64,000 bases of DNA from CAKZNE01 sp002695025. Lineage in GTDB: Bacteria > Bacteroidota > Bacteroidia > Flavobacteriales > Schleiferiaceae. The translations under genes were made by a program, and so were the position numbers. Of the stretch, positions 19,077 through 28,882 are shown in pieces. Below the pieces are notes generated by a model, which did not search any database, was not told where the DNA came from, and worked only from the letters and a program-made list of their open reading frames with translations. How positions within the stretch are numbered: position 1 is the stretch's first letter; every line of letters starts with the position of its first letter. The stretch spans positions 115,100-179,099 of the forward strand of contig CAJWML010000006.1 in the NCBI GenBank assembly GCA_913043285.1. Reading direction: 5' to 3'.

Positions 19077-20489
19077 TTATAGATCGTCATTTAAAAAGTT
19101 GCGAAACTTATCTGCCCAATTTTCCAGGAAGCCTTTGCGTTGCTGCCCTGCCTTCTTGTTTTTGGGCCCTTCATTTTCTTCGGGTTTATCGGTGTTATCT
19201 GGGTTTATATCCTCTTCCTTCTCTTCGGCCTTAGGAGCTTCCGGTTCAGGTTCGGGGATACTGGGTTGTTTAAAGGTTTGTGGGTGGTTGGAATTATTGG
19301 GGTCTACCACAGATATTTCATCCGTCTGGTTCTTGCTCACCCCTTTTAATACCAGCCCCACAGCGGTGGCATAAGCCGGTGAACTGAATTCGTCATCACT
19401 TTCACTGGCAAGGTGCTCATTAGGAAAGCCGATGCGGGTATCCATACCGGTAACAAATTCCACCAACTGCTTAATGTGTTTCAATTGACTGCCACCACCG
19501 GTTAACACGATACCGGCAATCAGTTTTTTCTTGTTCTCATCGTAGCCGTAGTTCTTGATCTCCAGGTACACCTGTTCAATGATCTCCACCACACGGGCGT
19601 GGATGATCTTGGAGAGGTTTTTCAGGGATATCTCTTTAGGCTCACGGCCACGCAGGCCAGGGATGCTCACAATTTCGTTCTCTTTGTTTTCACCGGGCCA
19701 GGCTGAGCCGAACTTGATCTTCAATAGTTCGGCCTGCTTCTCAATGATGGAGCAGCCTTCCTTGATGTCTTCCGTGATCACATTGCCTCCAAATGGAATG
19801 ACCGCGGTGTGGCGGATGATGCCGTCCTTGAAGATGGCTACATCGGTGGTGCCGCCACCAATATCCACCAGTACCACTCCGGCCTCTTTTTCCTCCTGGG
19901 AGAGTACTGCTTCAGCAGAAGCCAATGGCTCCAGAGTAATATCAGCCACGTTGAGGTTGCTGCTTTTTACGCAGCGGCCAATGTTCTTGATGGAGCTGAT
20001 CTGCCCTACCACAATGTGGAAGTTAGCTTCCAGGCGACTGCCGTACATGCCGCGGGGTTCACGGATCTCGGCTTGTCCGTCAACTTTGTATTCCTGGGGG
20101 AGTACGTGTATAATTTCCTCACCAGGTAGCATTACCAGGTTGTGAACGTTCTGGATGAGGTTGTCAATATCCTTGTCTTCAATCACATCATCCGAATTCT
20201 GGCGAATGATGTAATCGCTGTGTTGCAGGCTGCGGATGTGCTGGCCTGCAATGCCTACCACCACACTTTTAATGGCAAGGTCTGATTCGTTTTCGGCCTC
20301 TTCAATGGCCAGCTTGATACTCTCAATGGTTTGGGTGATATTGGTAACCACACCACGGTGTACACCCAGTGATTTAGCTTTCCCCATACCCAGGATCTCC
20401 AGCTTGCCGTACTCGTTCTTACGGCCAATCATGGCAACGATCTTGGTGGTTCCTATATCCAGCCCAACGGCTATTTTTTCGGGATTCAT
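19077..20489 (-). CDS. ftsA: Cell division protein FtsA
   Basis: 470 aa actin-like ATPase tethering FtsZ to the membrane. Phosphate-1 motif VGLDIGTTKIVAMIG at 8-22, SHS2-type insertion, phosphate-2 VVLVDIGGGTTDVAIF near 210, and the adenosine motif IVLTGGGSQLKHI near 330. A Pro/Glu-rich linker leads to a terminal amphipathic helix (FLENWADKFRNFLNDDL), the membrane anchor. ATG 20489 overlaps the ftsQ stop by 4 bp. Confidence 0.97.
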   Translation of the reverse strand: MNPEKIAVGLDIGTTKIVAMIGRKNEYGKLEILGMGKAKSLGVHRGVVTNITQTIESIKLAIEEAENESDLAIKSVVVGIAGQHIRSLQHSDYIIRQNSDDVIEDKDIDNLIQNVHNLVMLPGEEIIHVLPQEYKVDGQAEIREPRGMYGSRLEANFHIVVGQISSIKNIGRCVKSSNLNVADITLEPLASAEAVLSQEEKEAGVVLVDIGGGTTDVAIFKDGIIRHTAVIPFGGNVITEDIKEGCSIIEKQAELLKIKFGSAWPGENKENEIVSIPGLRGREPKEISLKNLSKIIHARVVEIIEQVYLEIKNYGYDENKKKLIAGIVLTGGGSQLKHIKQLVEFVTGMDTRIGFPNEHLASESDDEFSSPAYATAVGLVLKGVSKNQTDEISVVDPNNSNHPQTFKQPSIPEPEPEAPKAEEKEEDINPDNTDKPEENEGPKNKKAGQQRKGFLENWADKFRNFLNDDL

Positions 20490-21217
20490 TCGCTAATATT
20501 TCTACAAATTACCTGATCCTTATACTTCAGGTCTATCGTTTTTAAACGGGCAATGTTTTGTGCCGTACCCATATTTTGATAAAAACTTTTCAGCTTTTTG
20601 AGCTTGCTCTCCAGGTGTTCGGGTGTACCCGCCAGCACCGTGTGATTTCCGGGTTTAGGATACAAGATCCATTCTCCTTGCTTGTCTAATTTAAGAGCGC
20701 TGAAAAAGTCTTTATAAAAATCGTCCGACTGTAAATCCTTAAAAAAATGGTAGATCTTTTTATGGGCTTCTGCATCAATCCGCCCCGTTACCAATGGAAC
20801 CTTGGCTGAAAAACGTGGTGACAGCGCCATGCTATCTCCCTGTTCATCTATGTAAAAGGCTGCACCTGAGTTTTGTATCCGTGCAACCGGTTGCTTTTGG
20901 TATACATCAATCCGCAAACTACCATCCAGCTTCGAATATACCTCTGCTTTACGGATAGAGGGGTGATTATCAAGGCTTTCTTCTAACAGGGGAATGTTAA
21001 TTTCTTGCAGGAACAAGCTGTCAAAAAACGGGTATTCATCCCATACTATTTGTTGTATATCTTCCTGGGTAACAAAGTACAGATCATGGGAATAGTCGAT
21101 ATTGATAGTAACACCTTTGGTCTTCAGAGATTTATGGCGATTTCCTGAGAATGCAAATATCACCAGCAAGAGCAGTATACCACCCCCCCAGAACAGTATA
21201 TTCTTAAACTTAGCCAT
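20486..21217 (-). CDS. ftsQ: Cell division protein FtsQ/DivIB
   Basis: 243 aa, single-span divisome protein. Transmembrane helix at about 7-24, then a periplasmic POTRA-like domain (VTQEDIQQIVWDE, around 48-60) and the FtsQ beta domain (LRIDVYQKQPVARIQ). Low similarity is normal for this family; the call rests on topology and position between murC and ftsA, overlapping both (8 bp and 4 bp). Confidence 0.92.
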   Translation of the reverse strand: MAKFKNILFWGGGILLLLVIFAFSGNRHKSLKTKGVTINIDYSHDLYFVTQEDIQQIVWDEYPFFDSLFLQEINIPLLEESLDNHPSIRKAEVYSKLDGSLRIDVYQKQPVARIQNSGAAFYIDEQGDSMALSPRFSAKVPLVTGRIDAEAHKKIYHFFKDLQSDDFYKDFFSALKLDKQGEWILYPKPGNHTVLAGTPEHLESKLKKLKSFYQNMGTAQNIARLKTIDLKYKDQVICRNISE

Positions 21218-22559
21218 TCAGTAATACCATTTTTAAGGGGTTTACCAATTGGTCAATATCACCGGCACCGATGGTTAATACTACCCGGTCCTTTAAGCGG
21301 GTCTCACGGAAATGAGTGAGTATATCGGTGGTAGAGAGCAAGGACTTTTCGGGTCCGTTGATCTTCTCCAGCAAAGTGTTGGACGTGATGCCCGGAATAG
21401 GTTTTTCACGGGCAGGATAAATGTCCATGAGTATAAGTTCGTCAACCTGGCCCAGGCTTTCCGCAAAACCGTCCATAAAGTCGCGTGTGCGGGAGTAGAG
21501 GTGAGGTTGGAAAATGCCGGTAATGGTATGGTCAGGGTACAGTTCCCGGACGGACCCGATCAGCGCATTGATTTCGGTAGGATGGTGGGCGTAATCGTCA
21601 ATATATACCAGCCTGGAGGTTTTGATATGGTACTCAAACCTGCGCTTTACACCTTTAAAATTTTCTATGCCTTGCTTTACTTCCTCGGCATTTAGCCCGT
21701 ATTCGAGCGCCAGTGCCGCTGCACCGGTAGCATTTTCTACATTATGGCGACCGGGAAGTCCGCTTCGGATATCGGGGATGGTACCATGGGGTGCCACCAG
21801 GTCAAAGCGGTAATTGTGTTCCTCTATGCGGATGTTAGTGGCTTGATAATCGGCTGTTTCGGAAAAACCGTATTTCTTGCCGGGAAGATCCAGGCGATCT
21901 TCAACCAGAGCTGTTTTCTGAATGCTGCCTGCAAAGGCGCGAAAGGTTTTTTGCAGTTCTTCGCCATCTCCGTAAATATCCAGGTGATCAGCGTCCATAG
22001 AGGTAATCAGGGCTCCTTCTGGTTTTAACTGTAAAAAGCTGCGGTCAAACTCATCGGCCTCGGCAATGAGGATGCCGTCTTTCGAATCGCCACCCCAGAA
22101 ATTGGTCTGGTAGTTTACCGAGATCCCTCCCAGGAAGGCCGTAACCTCCTGTCCGGCATTGCGGAAGAGGTGGGCCAGCAGGGTGGAGGTGGTGGTTTTC
22201 CCGTGCGTGCCGGCTACGGCCAGGCAGATATGGGTTTGGGCGATCATCCCCAACACATGGGCCCGCTTTACAAGATCAAAACCTTTCTTTTGGAATAAGT
22301 TCAGCTCGGCATGTTCCGCAGGAATGGCAGGAGTGTAAATAACGGTGGTGTGTGCTTTTTTACGGAAAGGTTCCGGGATCTGTTCCACATCATCTTCATA
22401 GTGGATATCCATGCCTTCACTTTCCAATTGTTTGCAAAGTGGGGTTCGTACGCGGTCATAACCGGCTACGTTCCGGCCCAGGTTTTTAAAATACCGCGCC
22501 AGGGCACTCATGCCGATGCCACCAATGCCTACCAGGTATATATTTTCCTTATTCAGCAT
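21210..22559 (-). CDS. murC: UDP-N-acetylmuramate-L-alanine ligase
   Basis: 449 aa cytosolic Mur ligase adding L-Ala to UDP-MurNAc. Rossmann start VGIGGIGMSALARYF, ATP loop GTHGKTTTSTLLAHL near 114-128, central-domain AEADEFDRSFL near 175, and DDYAHHPTEINALI near 325. Overlaps ftsQ by 8 bp and murG by 11 bp. Confidence 0.98.
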   Translation of the reverse strand: MLNKENIYLVGIGGIGMSALARYFKNLGRNVAGYDRVRTPLCKQLESEGMDIHYEDDVEQIPEPFRKKAHTTVIYTPAIPAEHAELNLFQKKGFDLVKRAHVLGMIAQTHICLAVAGTHGKTTTSTLLAHLFRNAGQEVTAFLGGISVNYQTNFWGGDSKDGILIAEADEFDRSFLQLKPEGALITSMDADHLDIYGDGEELQKTFRAFAGSIQKTALVEDRLDLPGKKYGFSETADYQATNIRIEEHNYRFDLVAPHGTIPDIRSGLPGRHNVENATGAAALALEYGLNAEEVKQGIENFKGVKRRFEYHIKTSRLVYIDDYAHHPTEINALIGSVRELYPDHTITGIFQPHLYSRTRDFMDGFAESLGQVDELILMDIYPAREKPIPGITSNTLLEKINGPEKSLLSTTDILTHFRETRLKDRVVLTIGAGDIDQLVNPLKMVLLNG

Positions 22560-23655
22560 GGGGCAACAGTTTTTCTATTTCGTCCACAATGTGCTCTGCA
22601 GCCTTGGGTTTAGCCAGGGCTTGAATATTTTTTTGCAGTTTTTCCTGCTCCCGTCCATCCATCAGTAATTTCAACTTTTCAAGAAGTTGGGATTCAGGGT
22701 CCGTTTCGCGAAATATCAATGCCGCACCCTTTTCCACCAGAGCCATGGCATTTTTGGTTTGATGGTCTTCGGCCACGTTGGGCGAGGGGATCAGTAAAGA
22801 GGGCTTTTGCAATACCGCCAGCTCAGAAAGGGTTCCAGCACCGGCCCGGCTGATCACCCCATCGGCAATGGCGTAGGCGCCCTGCATATTCTGTAAAAAG
22901 GGTTTGATCTGTAGCTGGTCGTTCTGGCGGGAACCATGTTTGCCCAGCAACTCATCGATATAGAGTTTGCCGCTTTGCCAGAGCAGATTCATATTCATCT
23001 CCAGGATAGCGTTCAGGTTGTTCTCAACCAGTTGGTTGATCTTTCGGGCGCCTAAACTTCCTCCGAGTACCAATAAGGTTTTACGGTTGGGGTTTAGCCC
23101 GAGTTCATCGTAACAGGCTTGTTTGGAGGCTAAAGGGGCATGGACACTGCTACGGATAGGATTGCCGGTAAAAACGATCTTATCCTGCGGGAAAAAGCGC
23201 TCCATCTTATCATAGGCTACGCAAATAGTATTCACTCTGGGGGCCAGAAGCTTGTTGGTGATACCCGGAAAGGAATTCTGTTCCTGTATGAGGCAGGGTT
23301 TGTTCTTCCGTGATGCTACATACAACAGGGGCCCGCTGGCAAAACCTCCGGTTCCGATCACCACATCTGGCTTGAACTTTCGTATCAGTTTTTGGCACCG
23401 TGTGATGCTGGAAAATAGCTTAAAGGGGAACAGGAGATTGGAGGCGGTGAGCTTGCGCTGAATACCGCTGATCCATAAACCTTCAATATTGTAGCCGGCC
23501 TGGGGTACACGTTCCATTTCCATCCTGTCCCGTGCTCCCACAAAAAGGAATTGGGCATCTGGATAGCGTTTTTTCAGTTCATCCGCAATGGCTACGGCCG
23601 GAAAGATATGCCCTCCGGTGCCACCACCACTGATCATGAATTGGTACTCAGGCAT
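22549..23655 (-). CDS. murG: UDP-N-acetylglucosamine transferase MurG
   Basis: 368 aa GT28 enzyme making lipid II from lipid I at the inner face of the membrane. ATG 23655 is used; a TTG two codons earlier is possible. Glycine loop SGGGTGGHIFPA at 8-19, second loop TGGFASGP, and the donor-site region GGSLGARKINQ and SRAGAGTLSELA are present. Overlaps the ftsW stop by 8 bp. Confidence 0.98.
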   Translation of the reverse strand: MPEYQFMISGGGTGGHIFPAVAIADELKKRYPDAQFLFVGARDRMEMERVPQAGYNIEGLWISGIQRKLTASNLLFPFKLFSSITRCQKLIRKFKPDVVIGTGGFASGPLLYVASRKNKPCLIQEQNSFPGITNKLLAPRVNTICVAYDKMERFFPQDKIVFTGNPIRSSVHAPLASKQACYDELGLNPNRKTLLVLGGSLGARKINQLVENNLNAILEMNMNLLWQSGKLYIDELLGKHGSRQNDQLQIKPFLQNMQGAYAIADGVISRAGAGTLSELAVLQKPSLLIPSPNVAEDHQTKNAMALVEKGAALIFRETDPESQLLEKLKLLMDGREQEKLQKNIQALAKPKAAEHIVDEIEKLLPHAE

Positions 23656-24826
23656 GAGCAAAGGTGTTTACAGGTTCAACGTTTGCTTCTTCATCCGATT
23701 CTTCGGGAATACCGCGACTCACACTGAGGATAATGCCTATGGCTACACAGGTCATCCAGATGGAAGAACCTCCGGCACTGATCAACGGAAGGGTTTGTCC
23801 GGTTACGGGTAATAGGTTTACGGCTACGCCCAGGTTTACAAAAGCCTGTACTATGATCCCGAGGCCGGTGCCAATGGCAACCAGGGTCCCGAATTTAGTA
23901 GGTGATTTGGTGGCAATGATCAATATCCGGATCATAAAGAGTACGTAAAAGAAGATGACCAATACGCCTCCTATCAGTCCGAATTCTTCTACGATTACGG
24001 CATAAATGAAATCCGAATTGGACTGAGGTAAAAAGTTTTTCTGTACACTTTTACCGGGACCTTTGCCGATGATCTGTCCTTCGGCAATGGCCATTTTGGC
24101 TTTGTGTACCTGGTAATTGTCGGCCTTATCGCCACTGTTGTAATTTTCAATACGTGCTTTCCAGGTAGATACCCGGTTGCTCATATTGGGGAAGGCCAGG
24201 GTGAGTACTATAAAAAGCCCAAGAGCAGCAATACCTCCCCCGGCAATGTAGAGGAGGTTCTTAATGGGATACCCACCGATAAAAAGCACCAGCATGCTGA
24301 TGGCAAAGATCAGGGCTGCAGTACTGAAGTTGGACGGCAGGATGAGTCCACATACCGCAAAAATAGGCAGTAGTAGTGCGGCAAAAGATTGTTTAAAACT
24401 ACGGATCTTTTCGGAGGGTGTCTTGGCCAGGTAGCGTGAGATGTAGATCATCAATACCACGCTGGCAAATGCCGAGGTCTGGAAAGTCCAGCCCAGAAAG
24501 GGTATTCGGATCCACCGTGTGGCGTTGGATACCGTGTGGCCCTGGAATAAAGTATAAACCAGAAGCAGCAGGGCCACGGGCATCAATATCACGGATATGG
24601 CTCCGAAGTGCCGGTAATTCATGTTGTGTGCTGCGTACATCAGGATCAGTCCTAATGAGAGGTGCACGGCATGCTTGGCCAGCATGCTGAAAGTGTTGCC
24701 GCTACCGTACATAAAGGCAATATTGCTGCTGGCGCTATACACCGGCATCATGGAAAACAGCGCCAGGATGATCGCAATCACCCATAGGGTTTTATCACCT
24801 TTTATGTAGGTTAGCATCTTAGCCAT
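23648..24826 (-). CDS. ftsW: Lipid II polymerase FtsW (SEDS family)
   Basis: 392 aa with ten hydrophobic spans. SEDS landmarks: NATRWIRIPFLGWTFQTS near 110, GKGPGKSVQKNFLPQSNSD near 255-273 (catalytic Asp loop region), and the C-terminal GQTLPLISAGGSS near 346. Polymerises septal glycan with the transpeptidase encoded five genes upstream. Lies 2 bp after murD. Confidence 0.97.
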   Translation of the reverse strand: MAKMLTYIKGDKTLWVIAIILALFSMMPVYSASSNIAFMYGSGNTFSMLAKHAVHLSLGLILMYAAHNMNYRHFGAISVILMPVALLLLVYTLFQGHTVSNATRWIRIPFLGWTFQTSAFASVVLMIYISRYLAKTPSEKIRSFKQSFAALLLPIFAVCGLILPSNFSTAALIFAISMLVLFIGGYPIKNLLYIAGGGIAALGLFIVLTLAFPNMSNRVSTWKARIENYNSGDKADNYQVHKAKMAIAEGQIIGKGPGKSVQKNFLPQSNSDFIYAVIVEEFGLIGGVLVIFFYVLFMIRILIIATKSPTKFGTLVAIGTGLGIIVQAFVNLGVAVNLLPVTGQTLPLISAGGSSIWMTCVAIGIILSVSRGIPEESDEEANVEPVNTFAHA

Positions 24827-24828
24827 TC

Positions 24829-26172
24829 TTACAACCTTCTTACGGCAGCTTTAAACTGGCGTCCCCGGTCTTCGTAATTTTCGAAAAGGTCAAAGCTCGC
24901 ACAGCAGGGGCTCAGCAGTACTGCGTCATCCTTGGTACCCAGCTTGTAGCTGATACGCACGGCTTCGTCCATGTCTGCTGCATCGATCATAAAGGGAACC
25001 ATTTCCTCAAATTCAGCGTGTAGCTTGGTGTTGTCCACGCCCAGGCACACGATGGCCTTTACTTTCTCCTTCACCAGTTTGTGCAGCTGGCTGTAGTCAT
25101 TCCCTTTATCCACACCGCCTACTATCCAGATGGTAGGCTTTTGCATGCTTTCCAGCGCGTACCAGGTGGAGTTTACGTTGGTGGCCTTGCTGTCATTGAT
25201 GAACTCAATACCGTATACCTGCAGTACCGGCTCCAGGCGGTGTTCAATACTTTCAAATCCGGCCAGGCTCTCGCGGATCACTTCCTTGCGAATGCCGAGT
25301 AGTTTGCCGGCTAGTCCGGCAGCCATACTGTTGTAGGCATTGTGCTTTCCCTGCAGGGCCAATTCATTAATGCTCATTGCTTCTTGGTTTTTAAGGTTTA
25401 TTTGAATGTTGTTTTGTTCGTCCGTAAATGCGCCCTCTTCCACTTGCTTTTCCAGGCTAATGGGCAGCATGTGGCTATGCGGCTTATGTTCTTCGAAATA
25501 GTTCAGGGTTTCGGGGTCATCCAGAGTGTAGATGAAGTAGTCCTTCTCATCCTGGTAGCGCCCAATGGCAAACTTGCTGCGGGCGTAGTTCTCCATTTTG
25601 TAGTCATAGCGGTCCAGGTGATCAGGAGTGATATTGGTCAATATGGCTATGTGAGGTTTGAATGATGTAATATCATCCAACTGGAAGCTGCTCACCTCCA
25701 GCACGTAGTAGTCATGGTCCTTTTCGGCCACCGAGGCGGCAAAGCTGTCGCCTATATTGCCTACCATAGCCACGTCCAGTTGGGCATTCTTCAAAATGTG
25801 ATGGGTAAGCATGGTGGTGGTGGTCTTGCCGTTGCTCCCGGTAATGGCTATCACTTTGCCTTTGCAAAACCGGTAGGCCCATTCCACCTCAGAGATGAGT
25901 GGGATATTTTTAGCCCGAATGCTCTTTACGATGGTCGCTTTTTCAGGGATGCCTGGGCTCTTGATCACCAGGCCGGCTTGCAGTACTTTTTCTTCGGTAT
26001 GCCCACCTTCTTCAAAGCTGATGTTCTCGGCTTGCAGGCGTTGTTTATACTTGTCTTTCAAAGTGCCGCCATCCGAAAGGAATACCGGGTATCCATTTCG
26101 TTTGGCCAATAAAGCTGCACCATAGCCGCTTTCGCCACCGCCTAAAACTACTATGTGTTCTTTGGTGCTCAC
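24829..26172 (-). CDS. murD: UDP-N-acetylmuramoylalanine-D-glutamate ligase
   Basis: 447 aa Mur ligase adding D-Glu. Start VVLGGGESGYGAALLA, ATP loop GSNGKTTTTMLTHH near 113, Mg/substrate motif LTNITPDHLDRYDY near 186, and FINDSKATNVNSTWYAL near 316. The stop abuts ftsW; the start follows directly on the mraY-proximal side (1 bp). Confidence 0.98.
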   Translation of the reverse strand: MSTKEHIVVLGGGESGYGAALLAKRNGYPVFLSDGGTLKDKYKQRLQAENISFEEGGHTEEKVLQAGLVIKSPGIPEKATIVKSIRAKNIPLISEVEWAYRFCKGKVIAITGSNGKTTTTMLTHHILKNAQLDVAMVGNIGDSFAASVAEKDHDYYVLEVSSFQLDDITSFKPHIAILTNITPDHLDRYDYKMENYARSKFAIGRYQDEKDYFIYTLDDPETLNYFEEHKPHSHMLPISLEKQVEEGAFTDEQNNIQINLKNQEAMSINELALQGKHNAYNSMAAGLAGKLLGIRKEVIRESLAGFESIEHRLEPVLQVYGIEFINDSKATNVNSTWYALESMQKPTIWIVGGVDKGNDYSQLHKLVKEKVKAIVCLGVDNTKLHAEFEEMVPFMIDAADMDEAVRISYKLGTKDDAVLLSPCCASFDLFENYEDRGRQFKAAVRRL

Positions 26173-27411
26173 TTAGCGCAGTTTCAGGGTTACGAAGGTT
26201 AATACAGCCAGGAAGATGCCTATGATCCAGAAACGGGTAACGATCTTGCTCTCATTAAATCCAAGCTTCTGGTAATGGTGGTGCAGGGGCGACATTTTAA
26301 AAATACGCCTGCCTTCTCCGAATTTTCTTTTGGTGTATTTGAAGTAGCTCACCTGTAGCACTACAGAGAGGTTTTCCACCACAAAAATTCCGCATACAAT
26401 GGGTATCAAAAGTTCCTTGCGGATGGCAATTGCAAATACAGCAATGATGCCGCCCAGGCTCAGGCTGCCCGTATCGCCCATAAAAACCTGGGCCGGGTAG
26501 GCGTTGTACCAGAGGAAGCCCACACAGGCCCCTACAAAGGCGGCAATGAAGATCACCAGCTCACCCGTATTGGGGATGTACATAATGTTCAGGTAGTCCG
26601 CAAAAATGATACTGCCCGATACATAGGCAAAGATGCCCAACGTGATCCCTATAATGGCTGAGGTGCCTGTGGCGAGGCCGTCAATACCATCGGTGAGGTT
26701 GGCCCCGTTGGATACGGCTGTGATGATGAAGATAACGATGGGGATGAATATGATCCAGGCCCAGTCGCGGTATTCGGGCCCGATCCACTTGAGGAGAATG
26801 GCGTAGTCGAATTCGTTATCCTTGAAAAAGGGGATGGTGGTGGTGGTTGACTTTTCGGCTTCACCGTATACGGGTAAACGGTCATTTTGCTCCACCTGCA
26901 GTTCTTCCAGTTGTGCCTGGTCGGTAATACGGTCTTTAACGGTCACCTCAGGATGGATGTACAGGATAGTACCCACGATAAGGCCCAGGCCAATTTGCCC
27001 CGCAATCTTAAACTTACCAGCCAAGCCCTCTTTGTTCTTTTTAAAGACTTTGATGTAATCGTCTATAAAGCCGATCATTCCCGTCCATACCGTGGTGATC
27101 AACAGGAGGATGATGTAGATGTTCTCCAGTTTGGCGAAGAGTAATACAGGGATCAGTATTCCTGAAAGGATCATTAGTCCACCCATGGTGGGTGTGCCAG
27201 CTTTTTGCGCCTGTCCTTCCAAGCCTAAGTCGCGAATGGTTTCACCAACCTGTTTGGCGTGCAGGTAGCGGATAATGCTTTTGCCAAAGACCATGCAGAT
27301 GATCAGCGAGAAGATAATAGCCATAGCCGCCCGGAAGGTGATGAACTGAAATACTCCTGCTCCCGGCAGGTCGTAGGCATTATCGAGGTATGTAAAAAGG
27401 TAGTACAGCAT
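26173..27411 (-). CDS. mraY: Phospho-MurNAc-pentapeptide transferase MraY
   Basis: 412 aa, about ten membrane helices; makes lipid I on undecaprenyl phosphate. Signature GTPTMGG near residue 72, catalytic Asp pairs FIDDYIKVFKKNKEGL (about 116-131) and NLTDGIDGLATG (around 245), and MSPLHHHYQKLGF near the C-terminus. An insertion of some 50 polar residues (DRITDQAQ to FFKDNEFDY) after the fifth helix makes it longer than the usual 360 aa, as is common in Bacteroidota. Confidence 0.98.
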   Translation of the reverse strand: MLYYLFTYLDNAYDLPGAGVFQFITFRAAMAIIFSLIICMVFGKSIIRYLHAKQVGETIRDLGLEGQAQKAGTPTMGGLMILSGILIPVLLFAKLENIYIILLLITTVWTGMIGFIDDYIKVFKKNKEGLAGKFKIAGQIGLGLIVGTILYIHPEVTVKDRITDQAQLEELQVEQNDRLPVYGEAEKSTTTTIPFFKDNEFDYAILLKWIGPEYRDWAWIIFIPIVIFIITAVSNGANLTDGIDGLATGTSAIIGITLGIFAYVSGSIIFADYLNIMYIPNTGELVIFIAAFVGACVGFLWYNAYPAQVFMGDTGSLSLGGIIAVFAIAIRKELLIPIVCGIFVVENLSVVLQVSYFKYTKRKFGEGRRIFKMSPLHHHYQKLGFNESKIVTRFWIIGIFLAVLTFVTLKLR

Positions 27412-28874
27412 CAGTTGGCAGTTGGCGTTAAGAATTCACGGGCTATTTGCATGTCGTCAAAAGGGAAGCGCTCCCCGTTGATCTCCTGGTATTTTTCGTG
27501 GCCTTTGCCGGCTATGAGGATGATGTCTCCTTTGCGTGCCATACGGGTGGCAGTCTTAATGGCCTCCTTGCGGTTGGTTATACTGAGGTATTTTTTGCTA
27601 AGGTGCATTTCCACCCCGGCCTCCATTTCCTTGATAATGGTTTCAGGGTCTTCCGTACGGGGGTTGTCTGAAGTGAATATTACCTGGTCACTGTGTTCGG
27701 TGGCGATCTTCGCCATCTCCGGTCTTTTGCCTTTATCGCGGTCGCCTCCGCAGCCAACAATCGTGAAAAGGGTTTCATTGCCGCCCCTGATCTTTTGAAT
27801 GGTCTCCAATACGTTTTGCAATGCATCCGGAGTGTGGGCATAATCCACGATGGTGGTAATGCCGTCTGGCGACTGGAAGTACTGGAAACGGCCCTCTACC
27901 GGGTTCAGGCTGCTGATGGCAGTGACGATCTGAAGTTCGTCCTGTTTCAAAAGCACACCTACAGCGTATACCGCTGCCAGGTTGTAGGCGTTAAAAGTGC
28001 CGATCAGCTTGGTCCATAGTTCGTGCTTGCCCAGGTTGAGCAGCATGCCGTTGAACTGATGTTCCAGGATCTTGGCTTTAAAGTCGGTGTCGGTACGCAG
28101 TCCGAAGGTGTATACTTTTCCTTTGGTGTGGTGAACCATGGTTTTGCCATGACGGTCATCCGCATTTACCAGTGCAAACGCGGAAGAGGGTAGTTCATCA
28201 AACAGGCGTTTTTTGGCGAGTATATAATCGTCAAAAGTCTTGTGGTAGTCCAGGTGATCACGGGAAATATTGGTAAATACCGCCCCTTCAAATTTTAAAC
28301 CGGCAGTCCTGCGCTGCTCGATGCCGTGGCTGCTGGCCTCCATAAAGCAATAGTGGCACCCGGCATCTACCATCTTACGCAGGTGTGCATTCAGGCTGAT
28401 GGGGTCCGGAGTGGTATGGGTGGCGGGCAATATGTCCCGGCCAATCTTGATGTTTACCGTAGAAAGTAATCCTGCTTTGTAGCCCAGATTGGTAAAAAGC
28501 TGGTGCAACAGGGTAGAGGTGGTGGTTTTGCCATTGGTGCCGGTAATGGCTACCAGTTTTAATTTTTCCGAAGGGTTATCGTAAAAATTGGATGCAATGA
28601 TGCCCATAGCCAGGTGGCTGTCCTTTACCTGGATGTAGGTGACTTTCTCGTGCCGGTTTTCGGGTAGGTGTTCGCAAATAATGGAACGGGCACCCTTCTC
28701 AATAGCCTGCTCAATAAATTGATGGCCATCGGCTACGGTACCTGAAATAGCCACAAAAAGACTTTCCTTGCTTATTTTACGGGAATCGAAATGAATAGCC
28801 GAAACAGCCAGGTTGGTATTGCCGATGGTGTCCAGTATCGGGGTCTTGTAGAGTATGTCCTTTAACAGTTTCAT
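27411..28874 (-). CDS. murE: UDP-MurNAc-tripeptide synthetase, meso-DAP type
   Basis: 487 aa from ATG 28874 (MKLLKDILYKTP); a GTG three codons upstream is rejected. ATP loop ITGTNGKTTTSTLLHQ near 110, THTTPDP near 152, and DYAHTPDAL near 345. TSDNPRTEDP near 400 contains DNPR, the motif linked to meso-diaminopimelate rather than lysine selection. The stop shares bases with the mraY start. Confidence 0.97.
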   Translation of the reverse strand: MKLLKDILYKTPILDTIGNTNLAVSAIHFDSRKISKESLFVAISGTVADGHQFIEQAIEKGARSIICEHLPENRHEKVTYIQVKDSHLAMGIIASNFYDNPSEKLKLVAITGTNGKTTTSTLLHQLFTNLGYKAGLLSTVNIKIGRDILPATHTTPDPISLNAHLRKMVDAGCHYCFMEASSHGIEQRRTAGLKFEGAVFTNISRDHLDYHKTFDDYILAKKRLFDELPSSAFALVNADDRHGKTMVHHTKGKVYTFGLRTDTDFKAKILEHQFNGMLLNLGKHELWTKLIGTFNAYNLAAVYAVGVLLKQDELQIVTAISSLNPVEGRFQYFQSPDGITTIVDYAHTPDALQNVLETIQKIRGGNETLFTIVGCGGDRDKGKRPEMAKIATEHSDQVIFTSDNPRTEDPETIIKEMEAGVEMHLSKKYLSITNRKEAIKTATRMARKGDIILIAGKGHEKYQEINGERFPFDDMQIAREFLTPTAN

Positions 28875-28882
28875 GTCTGCCA